Shown here: positions 34,532 to 41,982 of the stretch, in pieces
How positions within the stretch are numbered: position 1 is the first letter of the stretch
Layout of the letters: the number at the start of each line of letters is the position of its first letter
Origin: Indolivaga macrotermitis
GTDB lineage: Bacteria; Bacteroidota; Bacteroidia; Bacteroidales; Dysgonomonadaceae
Assembly: GCF_900128985.1 (NCBI RefSeq)
Contig: NZ_FQUC01000019.1
Span: forward strand, 1-64,000
DNA: 64,000 nucleotides
Direction of reading: 5' to 3'
The notes under the pieces: model-generated
Told to the model about the DNA's origin: nothing
Seen by the model: the letters and a program-made list of their open reading frames with translations, nothing else
Databases searched by the model: none
Position numbers and translations under genes: made by a program

Positions 34532-35053
34532 TTATATCTCTCCATGTAAGTCAATCTCGAAAAGGCAACAGTTTGGTTCGTCTTGATAATGACTAGGCAA
34601 TGTTGCTGTGTCTGTCAATCTGGACATCCCTAAAAAATTAAATCCTGCCGAAGTATAATGCTTTATCAATTTAGTGTTATTGCCTAATGTATCTAAACGA
34701 ATAAATGGTTTTCTTATGTTTTTTCCATATTGTTTTGACCATTCTACAATTTTGTCAATGTACCTCTTTCCTCGAAAATCAGGATTGTTACATATCCGGT
34801 GAATATAAATCGAATCATCTTGATCTTTGTCGCCCCAAATTTCTTTGTCTCCAAATGTAATAGCCCAATTGCAGACAATTACATTATCAATAGTCATTTT
34901 CCATTGCCGTCCTTCAGTTATTTCATTTTCAATAAACGATTTCTGAAAAAATGGCCAGACTACCATTTGCCTTTGAATCTGGAGGTTTCTTGCTGCTTCA
35001 TACAGTGATAAAATTTTATTAGTATCAGTCAATACGCAATTTTCGATTTTCAT
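34532..35053 (-). CDS. GNAT family N-acetyltransferase
   Basis: A 173-residue acetyltransferase. The core has IYIHRICNNPDFRGKRYIDKIVEWSKQY (about residues 82-109), the acetyl-CoA binding loop, and then LDTLGNNTKLIKHYTSAGFNFLG, which is characteristic of the C-terminal half of GNATs. The substrate is unknown. A near-consensus -7 (GATCTTTG, 35080-35087) lies upstream on the minus strand. Confidence 0.75.
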   Translation of the reverse strand: MKIENCVLTDTNKILSLYEAARNLQIQRQMVVWPFFQKSFIENEITEGRQWKMTIDNVIVCNWAITFGDKEIWGDKDQDDSIYIHRICNNPDFRGKRYIDKIVEWSKQYGKNIRKPFIRLDTLGNNTKLIKHYTSAGFNFLGMSRLTDTATLPSHYQDEPNCCLFEIDLHGEI

Positions 35054-35106
35054 ATTTTAAAATGTTTTTTAACGTGTTGCAAAGATCAGATTTGTCCATA
35101 ACTTGT

Positions 35107-35214
35107 AAAACCCGATTCTTGCTGAAAGCAGGAACATGAAAGATTTGTAAAATAACATAGCTAGGGAATATAACTGATGAAAGAGGAAAACAAGGTAAGC
35201 AAGAATCGGGTTTT
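35107..35214. repeat. 17-bp perfect inverted repeat in the Ada-like promoter
   Basis: AAAACCCGATTCTTGCT (35107-35123) and AGCAAGAATCGGGTTTT (35198-35214) are perfect inverted arms separated by 74 bp. The right arm ends on the -33 position of the promoter for the Ada-like gene. This suits either a pair of operator sites for a looping regulator or the ends of a tiny insertion element. No target-site duplication is seen. Confidence 0.8.
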
Positions 35215-35241
35215 CTTCATAAGCTCATCATTATATCTTTG
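35211..35241 (+). promoter_or_regulatory. Promoter of the Ada-like gene
   Basis: TATCTTTG (35234-35241) with TTT at 35211-35213, 20 bp upstream, fits the Bacteroidetes pattern. The leader is about 23 nt to ATG 35269. The -33 box lies within the right arm of the 17-bp inverted repeat. Confidence 0.65.
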
Positions 35242-35268
35242 TATAAGAAATTAATAAAACAAACGAAA

Positions 35269-36108
35269 ATGAACTCTCAAGAAAGATTAGATTATATACG
35301 GATTGCAGAAGCGATTGAATATATCCGCGAGAACTTCAAAAATCAGCCCACGTTAGAAGATATTGCAGGCAAAGTTTGTTTAAGCCCTGCTCATTTTCAA
35401 CGTTTATTTACTGCCTGGGCAGGTGTCAGTCCTAAAAAGTTTCTGCAATACATCAGTATCGAACATGCGAAAAAAATTTTGAAGGAAAGCACACTATCCG
35501 ATGCCGCTTTTGAAACGGGACTTTCAGGCACAGGCCGTTTGCATGATTTATTTATCAATATTGAAGGAATGACACCCGGAGAGTACAAGAATGGCGGAGA
35601 AAGCCTCTCTATTAATTACAGCTTTGTGGAAAGTCCGTTTGGTAATATTATTGTCGCTGCTACGCCCAAAGGTATTTGCCATATGGCTTTTGCAGATGAA
35701 CCGGAGAATGCTTTTCGTACCTTGAAAGAAAAATTCCCAAATGCCAGATATTCCCAGATGGTGGATAGAATGCAACAAAATGCCATATTTATCTTCACTC
35801 AGGATTGGAATAAACTGAGCGAAATAAAATTACATTTAAAAGGTACAGAATTTCAATTGAAGGTATGGGAAACTTTGTTGAAAATACCAATGGGTAGCTT
35901 AAGCACTTATGGTGATATCGCTTCAAAATTGAATAACCCGAATGCTTCGCGAGCCATAGGTACTGCGATCGGCAATAATCCGGTAGCCTTCCTGATTCCT
36001 TGTCACAGGGTAATCCGTTCGTCAGGAGAATTGGGCGGATATCATTGGGGACTTACCCGTAAAACCGCAATTATCGGATGGGAAGCTGCAAAAACCTATA
36101 GAAGTTAG
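35269..36108 (+). CDS. Ada-like AraC regulator fused to O6-alkylguanine-DNA alkyltransferase
   Basis: About 279 residues. Residues 10-105 form an AraC-type double helix-turn-helix (LEDIAGKVCLSPAHFQRLFTAWAGVSP, DAAFETGLSGTGRLHDLF). Residues 115-275 form a methyltransferase domain with the active site IPCHRV (Cys about 245), preceded by the DNA-binding helix GDIASKLNNPNASRAIG. It should repair O6-alkylguanine by transferring the alkyl group to Cys and may regulate transcription. The N-terminal zinc methylphosphotriester domain of E. coli Ada is absent. ATG 35269 is chosen because the frame's earlier codons overlap the promoter. Confidence 0.88.
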   Translation: MNSQERLDYIRIAEAIEYIRENFKNQPTLEDIAGKVCLSPAHFQRLFTAWAGVSPKKFLQYISIEHAKKILKESTLSDAAFETGLSGTGRLHDLFINIEGMTPGEYKNGGESLSINYSFVESPFGNIIVAATPKGICHMAFADEPENAFRTLKEKFPNARYSQMVDRMQQNAIFIFTQDWNKLSEIKLHLKGTEFQLKVWETLLKIPMGSLSTYGDIASKLNNPNASRAIGTAIGNNPVAFLIPCHRVIRSSGELGGYHWGLTRKTAIIGWEAAKTYRS

Positions 36109-36126
36109 AGTATAGAAACGAACCAT

Positions 36127-36276
36127 TATAAAATAAGAAAAGGTTGTCATCACGACAACCAATCTTCATTGTTAACCTTAAATCTAATACCATGAAAAAC
36201 ACAGTACAAATATAGATATTTCATGTTATACAACATAATTTTTATACTTGCTTTTTCAAAAAAATAACTCTATTTA
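36127..36276 (-). repeat. Dispersed repeat, copy 2
   Basis: Second direct copy of the roughly 150-bp repeat, 19 bp after the Ada-like gene. The 82-bp core is identical to the other copies. Differences lie in the promoter-distal part (for example TTTCATG instead of TTTTATG, and CTTTTTC after ACTTG). Similarity to copy 1 continues to 36304. It separates two groups of accessory genes. Confidence 0.9.
36132..36201 (-). ncRNA. Putative small RNA, copy 2
   Basis: Same unit as copy 1: TATATTTG on the minus strand at 36207-36214, terminator stem GGTTGTC/GACAACC at 36142-36160 followed by a T-rich tail. This tail differs slightly from the other copies (TTTTCTTATTTTAT). The micropeptide frame would start at 36193. 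Confidence 0.55.
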
Positions 36277-36324
36277 GCAAAATTGGGATCAAAAAAGCAT
36301 TTATTTTACCATTTTATTGCCTGC

Positions 36325-36396
36325 TTTGTAGGGGCGTATTGCATACGCCTAAAAATAACATCAGACAAACGGATATATACAATACGCCCATACAAA
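36325..36396. repeat. Nested inverted repeat with GGCGTAT palindrome
   Basis: TTTGTAGGGGCGTATTG (36325-36341) pairs with CAATACGCCCATACAAA (36380-36396) with one mismatch over 17 bp. Inside it GGCGTAT (36333-36339) and ATACGCC (36343-36349) form a smaller hairpin. The GC-rich text in an AT-rich gap resembles a dispersed extragenic palindrome. Confidence 0.7.
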
Positions 36397-36600
36397 CCGG
36401 ATATGTTGCCATTGACTTACTTAATTCTTTTGAAAAAGAACAGTGGATTTTGAATCATCAGAATTGAGTATCCTGAATATTTAGTATTTTCAGAGCAGAA
36501 TAGAAACAAAGAATTGACAATTATTATGATGATACCAATTTAACCGTTCTTCCGACCTCTTGAGAAACACTCAAACTGCACTTTTCTAAAAATAAAACGA

Positions 36601-37461
36601 ATGACAAAAAATAAAATCGCAAAGAGAAAGTTAGTAATCATATTAAGCGCACTTGCACTATCCATAAATAGCTATGGACAAAATTGGGCTGATAGTATAT
36701 TTTATTCAAGTCTTCGCCCAAATGAAGATTTACAATTACAGACACTCTACACAGATACCCTTGAGTATATTGATTACGATGACAACTATGATAATTTCCT
36801 TATATCTGTAAAAAAAGACGATAAAACATTTGGAGAACTTATCTGTAACGATATTCACCAAATAGTTTCCGATTTGAATCTGAAACGTGGCGATATTATA
36901 GAAATGCAGTGGGCAATAGACAGTCTTCGCCCCGAAGGCGACAAAGAATTGCTCTGCTTTAGGGAATACGCCATAGAGATAACCAAAATAAAAGACGGCG
37001 AAAAAAGAATCGTGCCCACCGAAGAAATAGAAACAGAGGAAGCAACAAACAAAAGAATATTTGAGGTAAGTTATCAGTCGGGGAGCACAACAAAATATAC
37101 GCTAAGAAAGATAGGATTAGAAGTCGATAAGCCAATAATAAGCGTGAAATTTTGGGCAGAAAGATATATAAATGGAGAATGGAAATTTGCCACTTCCGAC
37201 TACTATTATCTCTACTACAAAGAAAATAAGATACAGAAAATTGAAGACCCTGGATTAAGCGATAACTTGTTGAAAACTAATCCTACCGAATGGGTAACAG
37301 CTTCAAAAAATTTGCAAACGAATTACCCTCTATGCTTGATGAACAAACAGAAGATGCCGAAAAAATTCGGGAATTATTATGGGATTCAGGAAAAGATGTT
37401 GCTATTTTGGTTGAAGACTCTGACGAAAGTGAAGTTATTGCTATTGAGGTTGTGGAAGTAA
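36601..37461 (+). CDS. Secreted hypothetical protein, probable frameshifted N-terminal part
   Basis: The frame gives 286 residues with a signal peptide (KLVIILSALALSINSYGQ). Acidic alpha/beta sequence continues to about residue 230 (SDNLLKTNPTEWVTAS). The last 50 residues (after A6 at 37305-37310) lie out of frame over the start of the next reading frame and have leucine/lysine-rich, noise-like composition. A one-base shift at the A6 run would join ASK to KFANELPSML in the next frame. It is therefore either a broken gene or one using -1 frameshifting. No known domain was recognised. Confidence 0.5.
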   Translation: MTKNKIAKRKLVIILSALALSINSYGQNWADSIFYSSLRPNEDLQLQTLYTDTLEYIDYDDNYDNFLISVKKDDKTFGELICNDIHQIVSDLNLKRGDIIEMQWAIDSLRPEGDKELLCFREYAIEITKIKDGEKRIVPTEEIETEEATNKRIFEVSYQSGSTTKYTLRKIGLEVDKPIISVKFWAERYINGEWKFATSDYYYLYYKENKIQKIEDPGLSDNLLKTNPTEWVTASKNLQTNYPLCLMNKQKMPKKFGNYYGIQEKMLLFWLKTLTKVKLLLLRLWK

Positions 37462-37868
37462 ATATAATCGAAGAAAGACGCAAACATTGGAAAACAGGCG
37501 AATTTCTTGACGAAATGGAAAGGAAGAAAATCATAATTCCTTTACTGAATGACCATTTAGAAATTAAAGAAGGAGGAGAATTTCCTTGTATTGTACACGT
37601 ATTACGGGGCAGTAGTTCCTATTTTGAGATAAAAAGGCGAGACGGAAAATACGTGATTGAGAACAAAAAATACGATACAATAGGCGAAGGAATAGAAGAT
37701 TATTTTAAGAACGACTATTTCAAACATTTTTATAAAAATGAAGAACAAAGGGAACAAATATGGGAATCATTTGTCAGGGATGGTAGTTTGCAAAGAGCGA
37801 TAGACTTCATAAATGAAATTATTGATGACGAGTTTCTTGATTCTCCATTGAATGAAATTTACGGATAG
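37290..37868 (+). CDS. Hypothetical acidic protein, possible C-terminal part of the preceding gene
   Basis: From ATG 37290 the frame gives 192 residues, acidic and without a signal peptide (ELPSMLDEQTEDAEKIRELL, VAILVEDSDESEVIAIEVVEV, WESFVRDGSLQRAIDFINEI). The same frame has a stop at 37278-37280, so it cannot extend further upstream. It overlaps the preceding frame by 172 bp, too much for a normal operon, so the two are probably one original gene joined at the A6 run. If independent it would be a cytosolic protein of unknown function. Confidence 0.5.
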   Translation: MGNSFKKFANELPSMLDEQTEDAEKIRELLWDSGKDVAILVEDSDESEVIAIEVVEVNIIEERRKHWKTGEFLDEMERKKIIIPLLNDHLEIKEGGEFPCIVHVLRGSSSYFEIKRRDGKYVIENKKYDTIGEGIEDYFKNDYFKHFYKNEEQREQIWESFVRDGSLQRAIDFINEIIDDEFLDSPLNEIYG

Positions 37869-37887
37869 AAAACAACTGAATGAGATA

Positions 37888-38874
37888 ATGATGGCATTAA
37901 AAAACATAGTAATCATTCTAAGCCTTCTTGTGTTGGTTTCATGTTATGGGCAAACAGAAAAAGCACAAACGAAAAGCCCACCAGAACAACAGCAAAATGA
38001 AAATTCATTAGAGGAAAGATATGATCATATTGAGACATTTTTTCACCAAGACCTAAAGGTGGTAGCAAAAAATGGTAAATAGGGATTTATCGACAGAACA
38101 GGGAGTGAAGCTATTCCTTTGAAATATGATTATGCTTGGGCTTTCCAATCGAATAAAGATTACGCTCAGGTAAGATTAGATGACGAAACATTTTTTATTG
38201 ACAAGGTAGGACAAAAGCTGGACACCGACAGTATTGATGCACTTGAATGGCAAGAACGTATGGATGAATTTAACGTCAATCCTCTTGTTTCGGCAAAAGA
38301 AGTAACGAGAATAGCTCCCATCATTAAAAAATGGACTGATTTTTACAAACTTGATTTTACAGCAGCACGGCTTATAAGTCGTAACGATAGCGCTTGCATA
38401 AAATGTCCCTCCTCCCCCGAAACAGATGGTGTAAACTATCGGGAGTTTGAAAAAGGAGTTGATACAGGCAAGCGTACAGATGTAGATTATTCACCTGACA
38501 AACAATGGTACGTAGATTTGGGGATAATGTACGACGAAATGGACGGAAAAAAATATTTCATAGGTTGGGACGATTGTCAATCAATATACCTTATTGACCG
38601 TAAACGAAAACACCAAAATATGATTATGTGGAATGGAAGTTCAGGATTAGCAGAAGGTGTATTTTGGAAATCTAATGATCTGTTTGTGGTTGTAGGATAT
38701 GATCATAATTGTCGATTTATAAAAGTATTTGATATTGTAAACGAAACAATAAGTCATTACCAAATAATACTTAAAGAAGACAATATCGGTGGATATATGA
38801 ATAAGGTATACCTGAAAGAGAAAGGAATAATTACAGAAGACGATGCCGGATACGATAAATATATGAATCAATAA
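37888..38874 (+). pseudogene. WG-repeat lipoprotein gene interrupted by an amber codon
   Basis: From ATG 37888 a lipoprotein signal (IVIILSLLVLVSC) leads to AKNGK, then TAG at 38080-38082, and the same frame continues GFIDRTGSEAIPLKYDYAWAF to a stop at 38872-38874. The pattern KWGFIDRTG...IPLKYD is the WG repeat, and the stop stands exactly where its Trp codon TGG belongs. The full product would be about 328 residues, with a beta-rich C-terminal part (DVDYSPDKQWYVDLGIMYDEMDGKKYFIGWDD). Either it is a recent pseudogene or the amber codon is read through. It follows another damaged gene. Confidence 0.75.
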
Positions 38875-38969
38875 TTATTCTATATACATCTTCTTTTTTC
38901 CATGTAGGCTATGCCAACCTGTCTTTTCAACATGTGTAACTCTCTTATTTTTAAACTATTTACACTAAT

Positions 38970-39122
38970 TTATATATAAAACAGAAAAGGTTGTCATCAC
39001 GACAACCAATCTTCATTGTTAACCTTAAATCTAATACCATGAAAAACACAGTACAAATATAGATATTTTATGTTATACAACATAATATTTATACTTGTTT
39101 TTTCAAAAATTAACTCTATTTA
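38970..39122 (-). repeat. Dispersed repeat, copy 3
   Basis: Third direct copy of the repeat, identical in the 82-bp core. Its right end (ACTCTATTTAGCA) runs through the stop codon and last codons of rmuC; copy 2 carries the same ACTCTATTTAGCA sequence and copy 1 a one-base variant. Confidence 0.9.
38979..39048 (-). ncRNA. Putative small RNA, copy 3
   Basis: TATATTTG on the minus strand (39054-39061), a predicted start near 39048, and a terminator stem GGTTGTC/GACAACC at 38989-39007 with TTTTCTGTTTT after it. The palindrome TTATGTT/AACATAA lies just upstream of the -7 element, around 39069-39086. It is downstream of rmuC on the same strand. The micropeptide frame would start at 39040. Confidence 0.55.
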
Positions 39123-40381
39123 GCAGAATCTCCACCCGGAAGATCCTTTTGAGCCTTCACTCCAAGTTCTTTTAACATTTCGGCCTGCCTTATCAGGTTA
39201 CCACTGCCATCTCTCAGTTGCCCGAAAGCCTTGTCATAACTCTTCTGTGTACGTTCGATATTCTTACCTACATCCTGCAAAGTTTCTACAAATCCTGCAA
39301 ACTTATCATAGAGTATAGCTCCACGACGAGCAATTTCCTGTGCATTACGGCTCTGATATTCACGTTTCCAGAGATCAGCAACCACCTTGAGTGACGCAAT
39401 AAGATTAGTCGGACTTATTAGTAAGATGCGTTTCCGGTAAGCATAATCCCAAATAGAAGAGTCGAGCTGCATCGCCAGAATATAGGCAGGTTCGTTAGGG
39501 ATAAACATCATCACAAAATCAAGCGAATCAATATAATCCTGATACGATTTGGAACTCAGCTCATCAATGTGTTTTTTGATAGATAGAATATGCTCCTTTT
39601 CTCCCACCAAACGCTCTTCATCCGTTTCCGATTCAACATAACGGACATAGCCGTTCAGCGAAACCTTCGAGTCAATCACAATCTTACGTCCTCCGGGATA
39701 AACAACTACCACATCGGGCTGCAATGCTTTATTTTCGTCATTCAGAATTCGTTCACCGTTCTCGTTAGTCAGTATTTCCTGTGTAAAATATTCCTCTCCC
39801 TTTTTCAGCCCCGATTTTTCGAGGATCGACTCAAGAATCATTTCACCCCAGTTTCCCTGAATTTTATTATTCCCTTTCAAAGCCTTAGTAAGGTTATTCG
39901 CATCTTCACTGATCTGGTAATTTAGGGCGACCAGTTCGCGTATACGTTCTTCGAGCGAAAAACGTTGCTTGGACTCTTTATCGTAAGTTTCCTCAACCCG
40001 GGTTTTGAACTCGGTCAGCTTTTCCCTCAACGGATTCAGTATCGACTCCATATTCTGGCGGTTCATATCAGTAAATTTCGATGTTTTTTCTTCCAGAATA
40101 CGGTTTGCCAATATCTGAAAATCCTTATTCAGCTGTTCGCGGGTGTTCGCCAGTTCTTCTTGTTGAGTAGCAAGCAACGCCTCCTTAGATTGCAGCGAAG
40201 CTTCCAGCAAAGCCTTCGTCTGTACCGATTCTATCTCGCGACGTTGAAATTCGGAAGATTCATTTCTCAGCCTTTCGTTTTCCTGCTTCAATTCTTCTAT
40301 CTGCTGCTTTCCTGAGCGATACACCCAAAAAACTGAAAATAAAGCAAATGCAATAATTATAGCAATATAAATAAACTCCAT
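39116..40381 (-). CDS. rmuC: DNA recombination protein RmuC family
   Basis: A 421-residue protein: one N-terminal membrane segment (IYIAIIIAFALFSVFWVY), a long coiled coil (about residues 22-115, with repeated LEASLQSKEALLATQQEEL-type heptads), and the RmuC nuclease-like domain with GNWGEMILESILEKSGLKKGEEY, PDVVVVYPGGRKIVIDSKVSLNGY and ISPTNLIASLKVVADLWKREYQSRNAQEIARRG. RmuC limits DNA inversions and is thought to cut at recombining sites. Its stop codon lies in repeat copy 3, which forms the right edge of the accessory segment. Confidence 0.88.
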   Translation of the reverse strand: MEFIYIAIIIAFALFSVFWVYRSGKQQIEELKQENERLRNESSEFQRREIESVQTKALLEASLQSKEALLATQQEELANTREQLNKDFQILANRILEEKTSKFTDMNRQNMESILNPLREKLTEFKTRVEETYDKESKQRFSLEERIRELVALNYQISEDANNLTKALKGNNKIQGNWGEMILESILEKSGLKKGEEYFTQEILTNENGERILNDENKALQPDVVVVYPGGRKIVIDSKVSLNGYVRYVESETDEERLVGEKEHILSIKKHIDELSSKSYQDYIDSLDFVMMFIPNEPAYILAMQLDSSIWDYAYRKRILLISPTNLIASLKVVADLWKREYQSRNAQEIARRGAILYDKFAGFVETLQDVGKNIERTQKSYDKAFGQLRDGSGNLIRQAEMLKELGVKAQKDLPGGDSAK

Positions 40382-40556
40382 ACCGACTTATTTGTTTTAT
40401 CATATATAATTCACATCATAAAGTTATAACAATTAAGTAACAGAGGGAAACCGATCTCCAAACTTTTTAAAGTAAACCAAAAGACAATATAAATAACCCG
40501 GATATCTTTTTTCAAAAAAATGTGATTTACTTTGTAGGGCATTGAGTAATATACAA

Positions 40557-40907
40557 ATGAAGATACTTTACAGCAAACATTTTCCGCCAAAGGGATTCGC
40601 GGCTATTAATCTTTTCGGGATAATTATAGGAAGAAAAGAATACGGTAGCTTAACGAAATACGAGATTAATCACGAGAAAATACATACCTCGCAGATAATC
40701 GAACTGCTTTGGATATTTTTTTACTTGCTATACGGAATGGAGTGGCTTATCAGAATCGTACAGTACCGCCATCCTTTAAAGGCATATTACAATATATCGT
40801 TCGAAAGGGAGGCGTACCATAACGATAAAGACCTGGATTATTTAAAAAACCGCCCATGGTACTCTTTTATAAACTATTACAGGCAACCCAACGATGGAAA
40901 AGACTAG
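40557..40907 (+). CDS. Small HExxH-motif membrane-associated protein
   Basis: A 116-residue protein starting MKILYSKHFPPKGFAAINLFGIIIGRK. It contains INHEKIH (HExxH, about residues 41-47), followed directly by a hydrophobic segment IIELLWIFFYLLYGMEWLI and FEREAY, whose Glu could be a third zinc ligand. The pattern recalls a miniature zinc metallopeptidase core, and I believe similar small proteins occur across Bacteroidetes. Activity is unproven. It overlaps the msrAB gene by 14 bp, so the two are translated from one mRNA. Confidence 0.65.
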   Translation: MKILYSKHFPPKGFAAINLFGIIIGRKEYGSLTKYEINHEKIHTSQIIELLWIFFYLLYGMEWLIRIVQYRHPLKAYYNISFEREAYHNDKDLDYLKNRPWYSFINYYRQPNDGKD

Positions 40908-41835
40908 ATTTATATTTTATATCTTATTACTTCTAAGCATAGGTACCTCATGTGCCCAAAAGACAGAACAATCAAAAACAAAGACAATGAAATACAATGA
41001 ACTGACTCCCGAAGAAGAACGGGTAATTATCGACAAAGGAACTGAATACCCTTATACAGGGGAATACGTAAATAACAAAAAGGAAGGCACTTATGTCTGC
41101 AAACGATGCGATGCTCCATTATACAAATCATCAGACAAGTTCGATTCTCACTGCGGATGGCCGTCTTTTGACGACGAAATACCCGGAGCCGTAAAACGCA
41201 TCCCCGATGCAGACGGATTACGTACCGAGATTGTTTGTGCCAATTGCGGCGCACATTTAGGGCATGTATTTCTGGGAGAAGGATTCACTCCTAAAAATAC
41301 AAGACATTGTGTCAATTCCATTTCAATGAAATTCGTACCCGAACAAAACGCTAACATCCGTAAAGCATATTTTGCATCGGGCTGCTTCTGGGGAACCGAG
41401 TATTATTTCATGAAAGCCAAAGGTGTAAAACACACAGCTGTAGGATTCATGGGTGGGCATGTAGATCATCCGACATATCAACAGGTTTGTGAGAAAAACA
41501 CAGGGCATCTCGAAACAACTGAAGTGGAATATGATACAAAGAAAACCGGTTACGAAGAATTAGTCAGATTGTTCTTCGAAACACATGACTTTACCCAAAC
41601 CAACGGGCAAGGTCCTGATATAGGTCCTCAATATCTGTCTTGTATTTTTTACACAACAGATGAAGAAAAAGAAATCGCCGAGAAATATATCGCGATACTT
41701 ACCGAGAAAGGATATAAGGTAGCAACCATGCTGAAACCGGCTTCTACATTCTGGAAAGCCGAAGATTATCATCAACAATATTACGAACATAAAGGAACAA
41801 AACCTTATTGCCATGTATATAAGAAAATTTTCTGA
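40894..41835 (+). CDS. msrAB: Peptide methionine sulfoxide reductase MsrB-MsrA fusion, lipoprotein
   Basis: A 313-residue bifunctional enzyme that repairs both stereoisomers of oxidised methionine. A lipoprotein signal ends in GTSC (Cys20). The MsrB domain (about 33-147) has zinc cysteines C69/C72 and C115/C118 and the catalytic region RHCVNS (Cys139). The MsrA domain (about 155-313) has the active site GCFWGTE (Cys164). The order B-A is the reverse of many fusions. The signal implies periplasmic or outer-membrane repair. It is coupled to the upstream HExxH gene. Confidence 0.92.
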   Translation: MEKTRFIFYILLLLSIGTSCAQKTEQSKTKTMKYNELTPEEERVIIDKGTEYPYTGEYVNNKKEGTYVCKRCDAPLYKSSDKFDSHCGWPSFDDEIPGAVKRIPDADGLRTEIVCANCGAHLGHVFLGEGFTPKNTRHCVNSISMKFVPEQNANIRKAYFASGCFWGTEYYFMKAKGVKHTAVGFMGGHVDHPTYQQVCEKNTGHLETTEVEYDTKKTGYEELVRLFFETHDFTQTNGQGPDIGPQYLSCIFYTTDEEKEIAEKYIAILTEKGYKVATMLKPASTFWKAEDYHQQYYEHKGTKPYCHVYKKIF

Positions 41836-41897
41836 TCGTATAAAACCCTGTTTTAAAGAAAAATAAATCATTTTTTGTATTTTATCATGGCTCAGAA

Positions 41898-41928
41898 TTT
41901 TTATATTAAAACAATCACATTATTTTTG
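41898..41928 (+). promoter_or_regulatory. Promoter of the DUF5606 gene
   Basis: TATTTTTG (41921-41928) with TTT at 41898-41900, 20 bp upstream, fits the Bacteroidetes pattern. The leader is about 49 nt. Confidence 0.6.
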
Positions 41929-41982
41929 TGCACTGTTTAAAGCCCTTAGGCTCGTATTTCATAAAAATTAAAAATAAGATTT

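Larger units (their letters stand above)
36109..36600. other. Intergenic region holding repeat copy 2 and a palindromic element
   Basis: A 492-bp stretch with repeat copy 2 on the left, the nested inverted repeat at 36325-36396, and about 200 bp of AT-rich sequence before the next gene. No clear promoter was found for that gene. Confidence 0.6.

Noticed and set aside
31868-39122. Three repeat copies as a CRISPR array
   Set aside because: The copies are about 150 bp long and lie 3-4 kb apart with genes between them; no spacers or cas genes are present.
39965-40315. 116-codon plus-strand frame inside rmuC
   Set aside because: Antisense shadow of the coiled-coil coding region; Leu/Phe/Arg-rich and without a start context.
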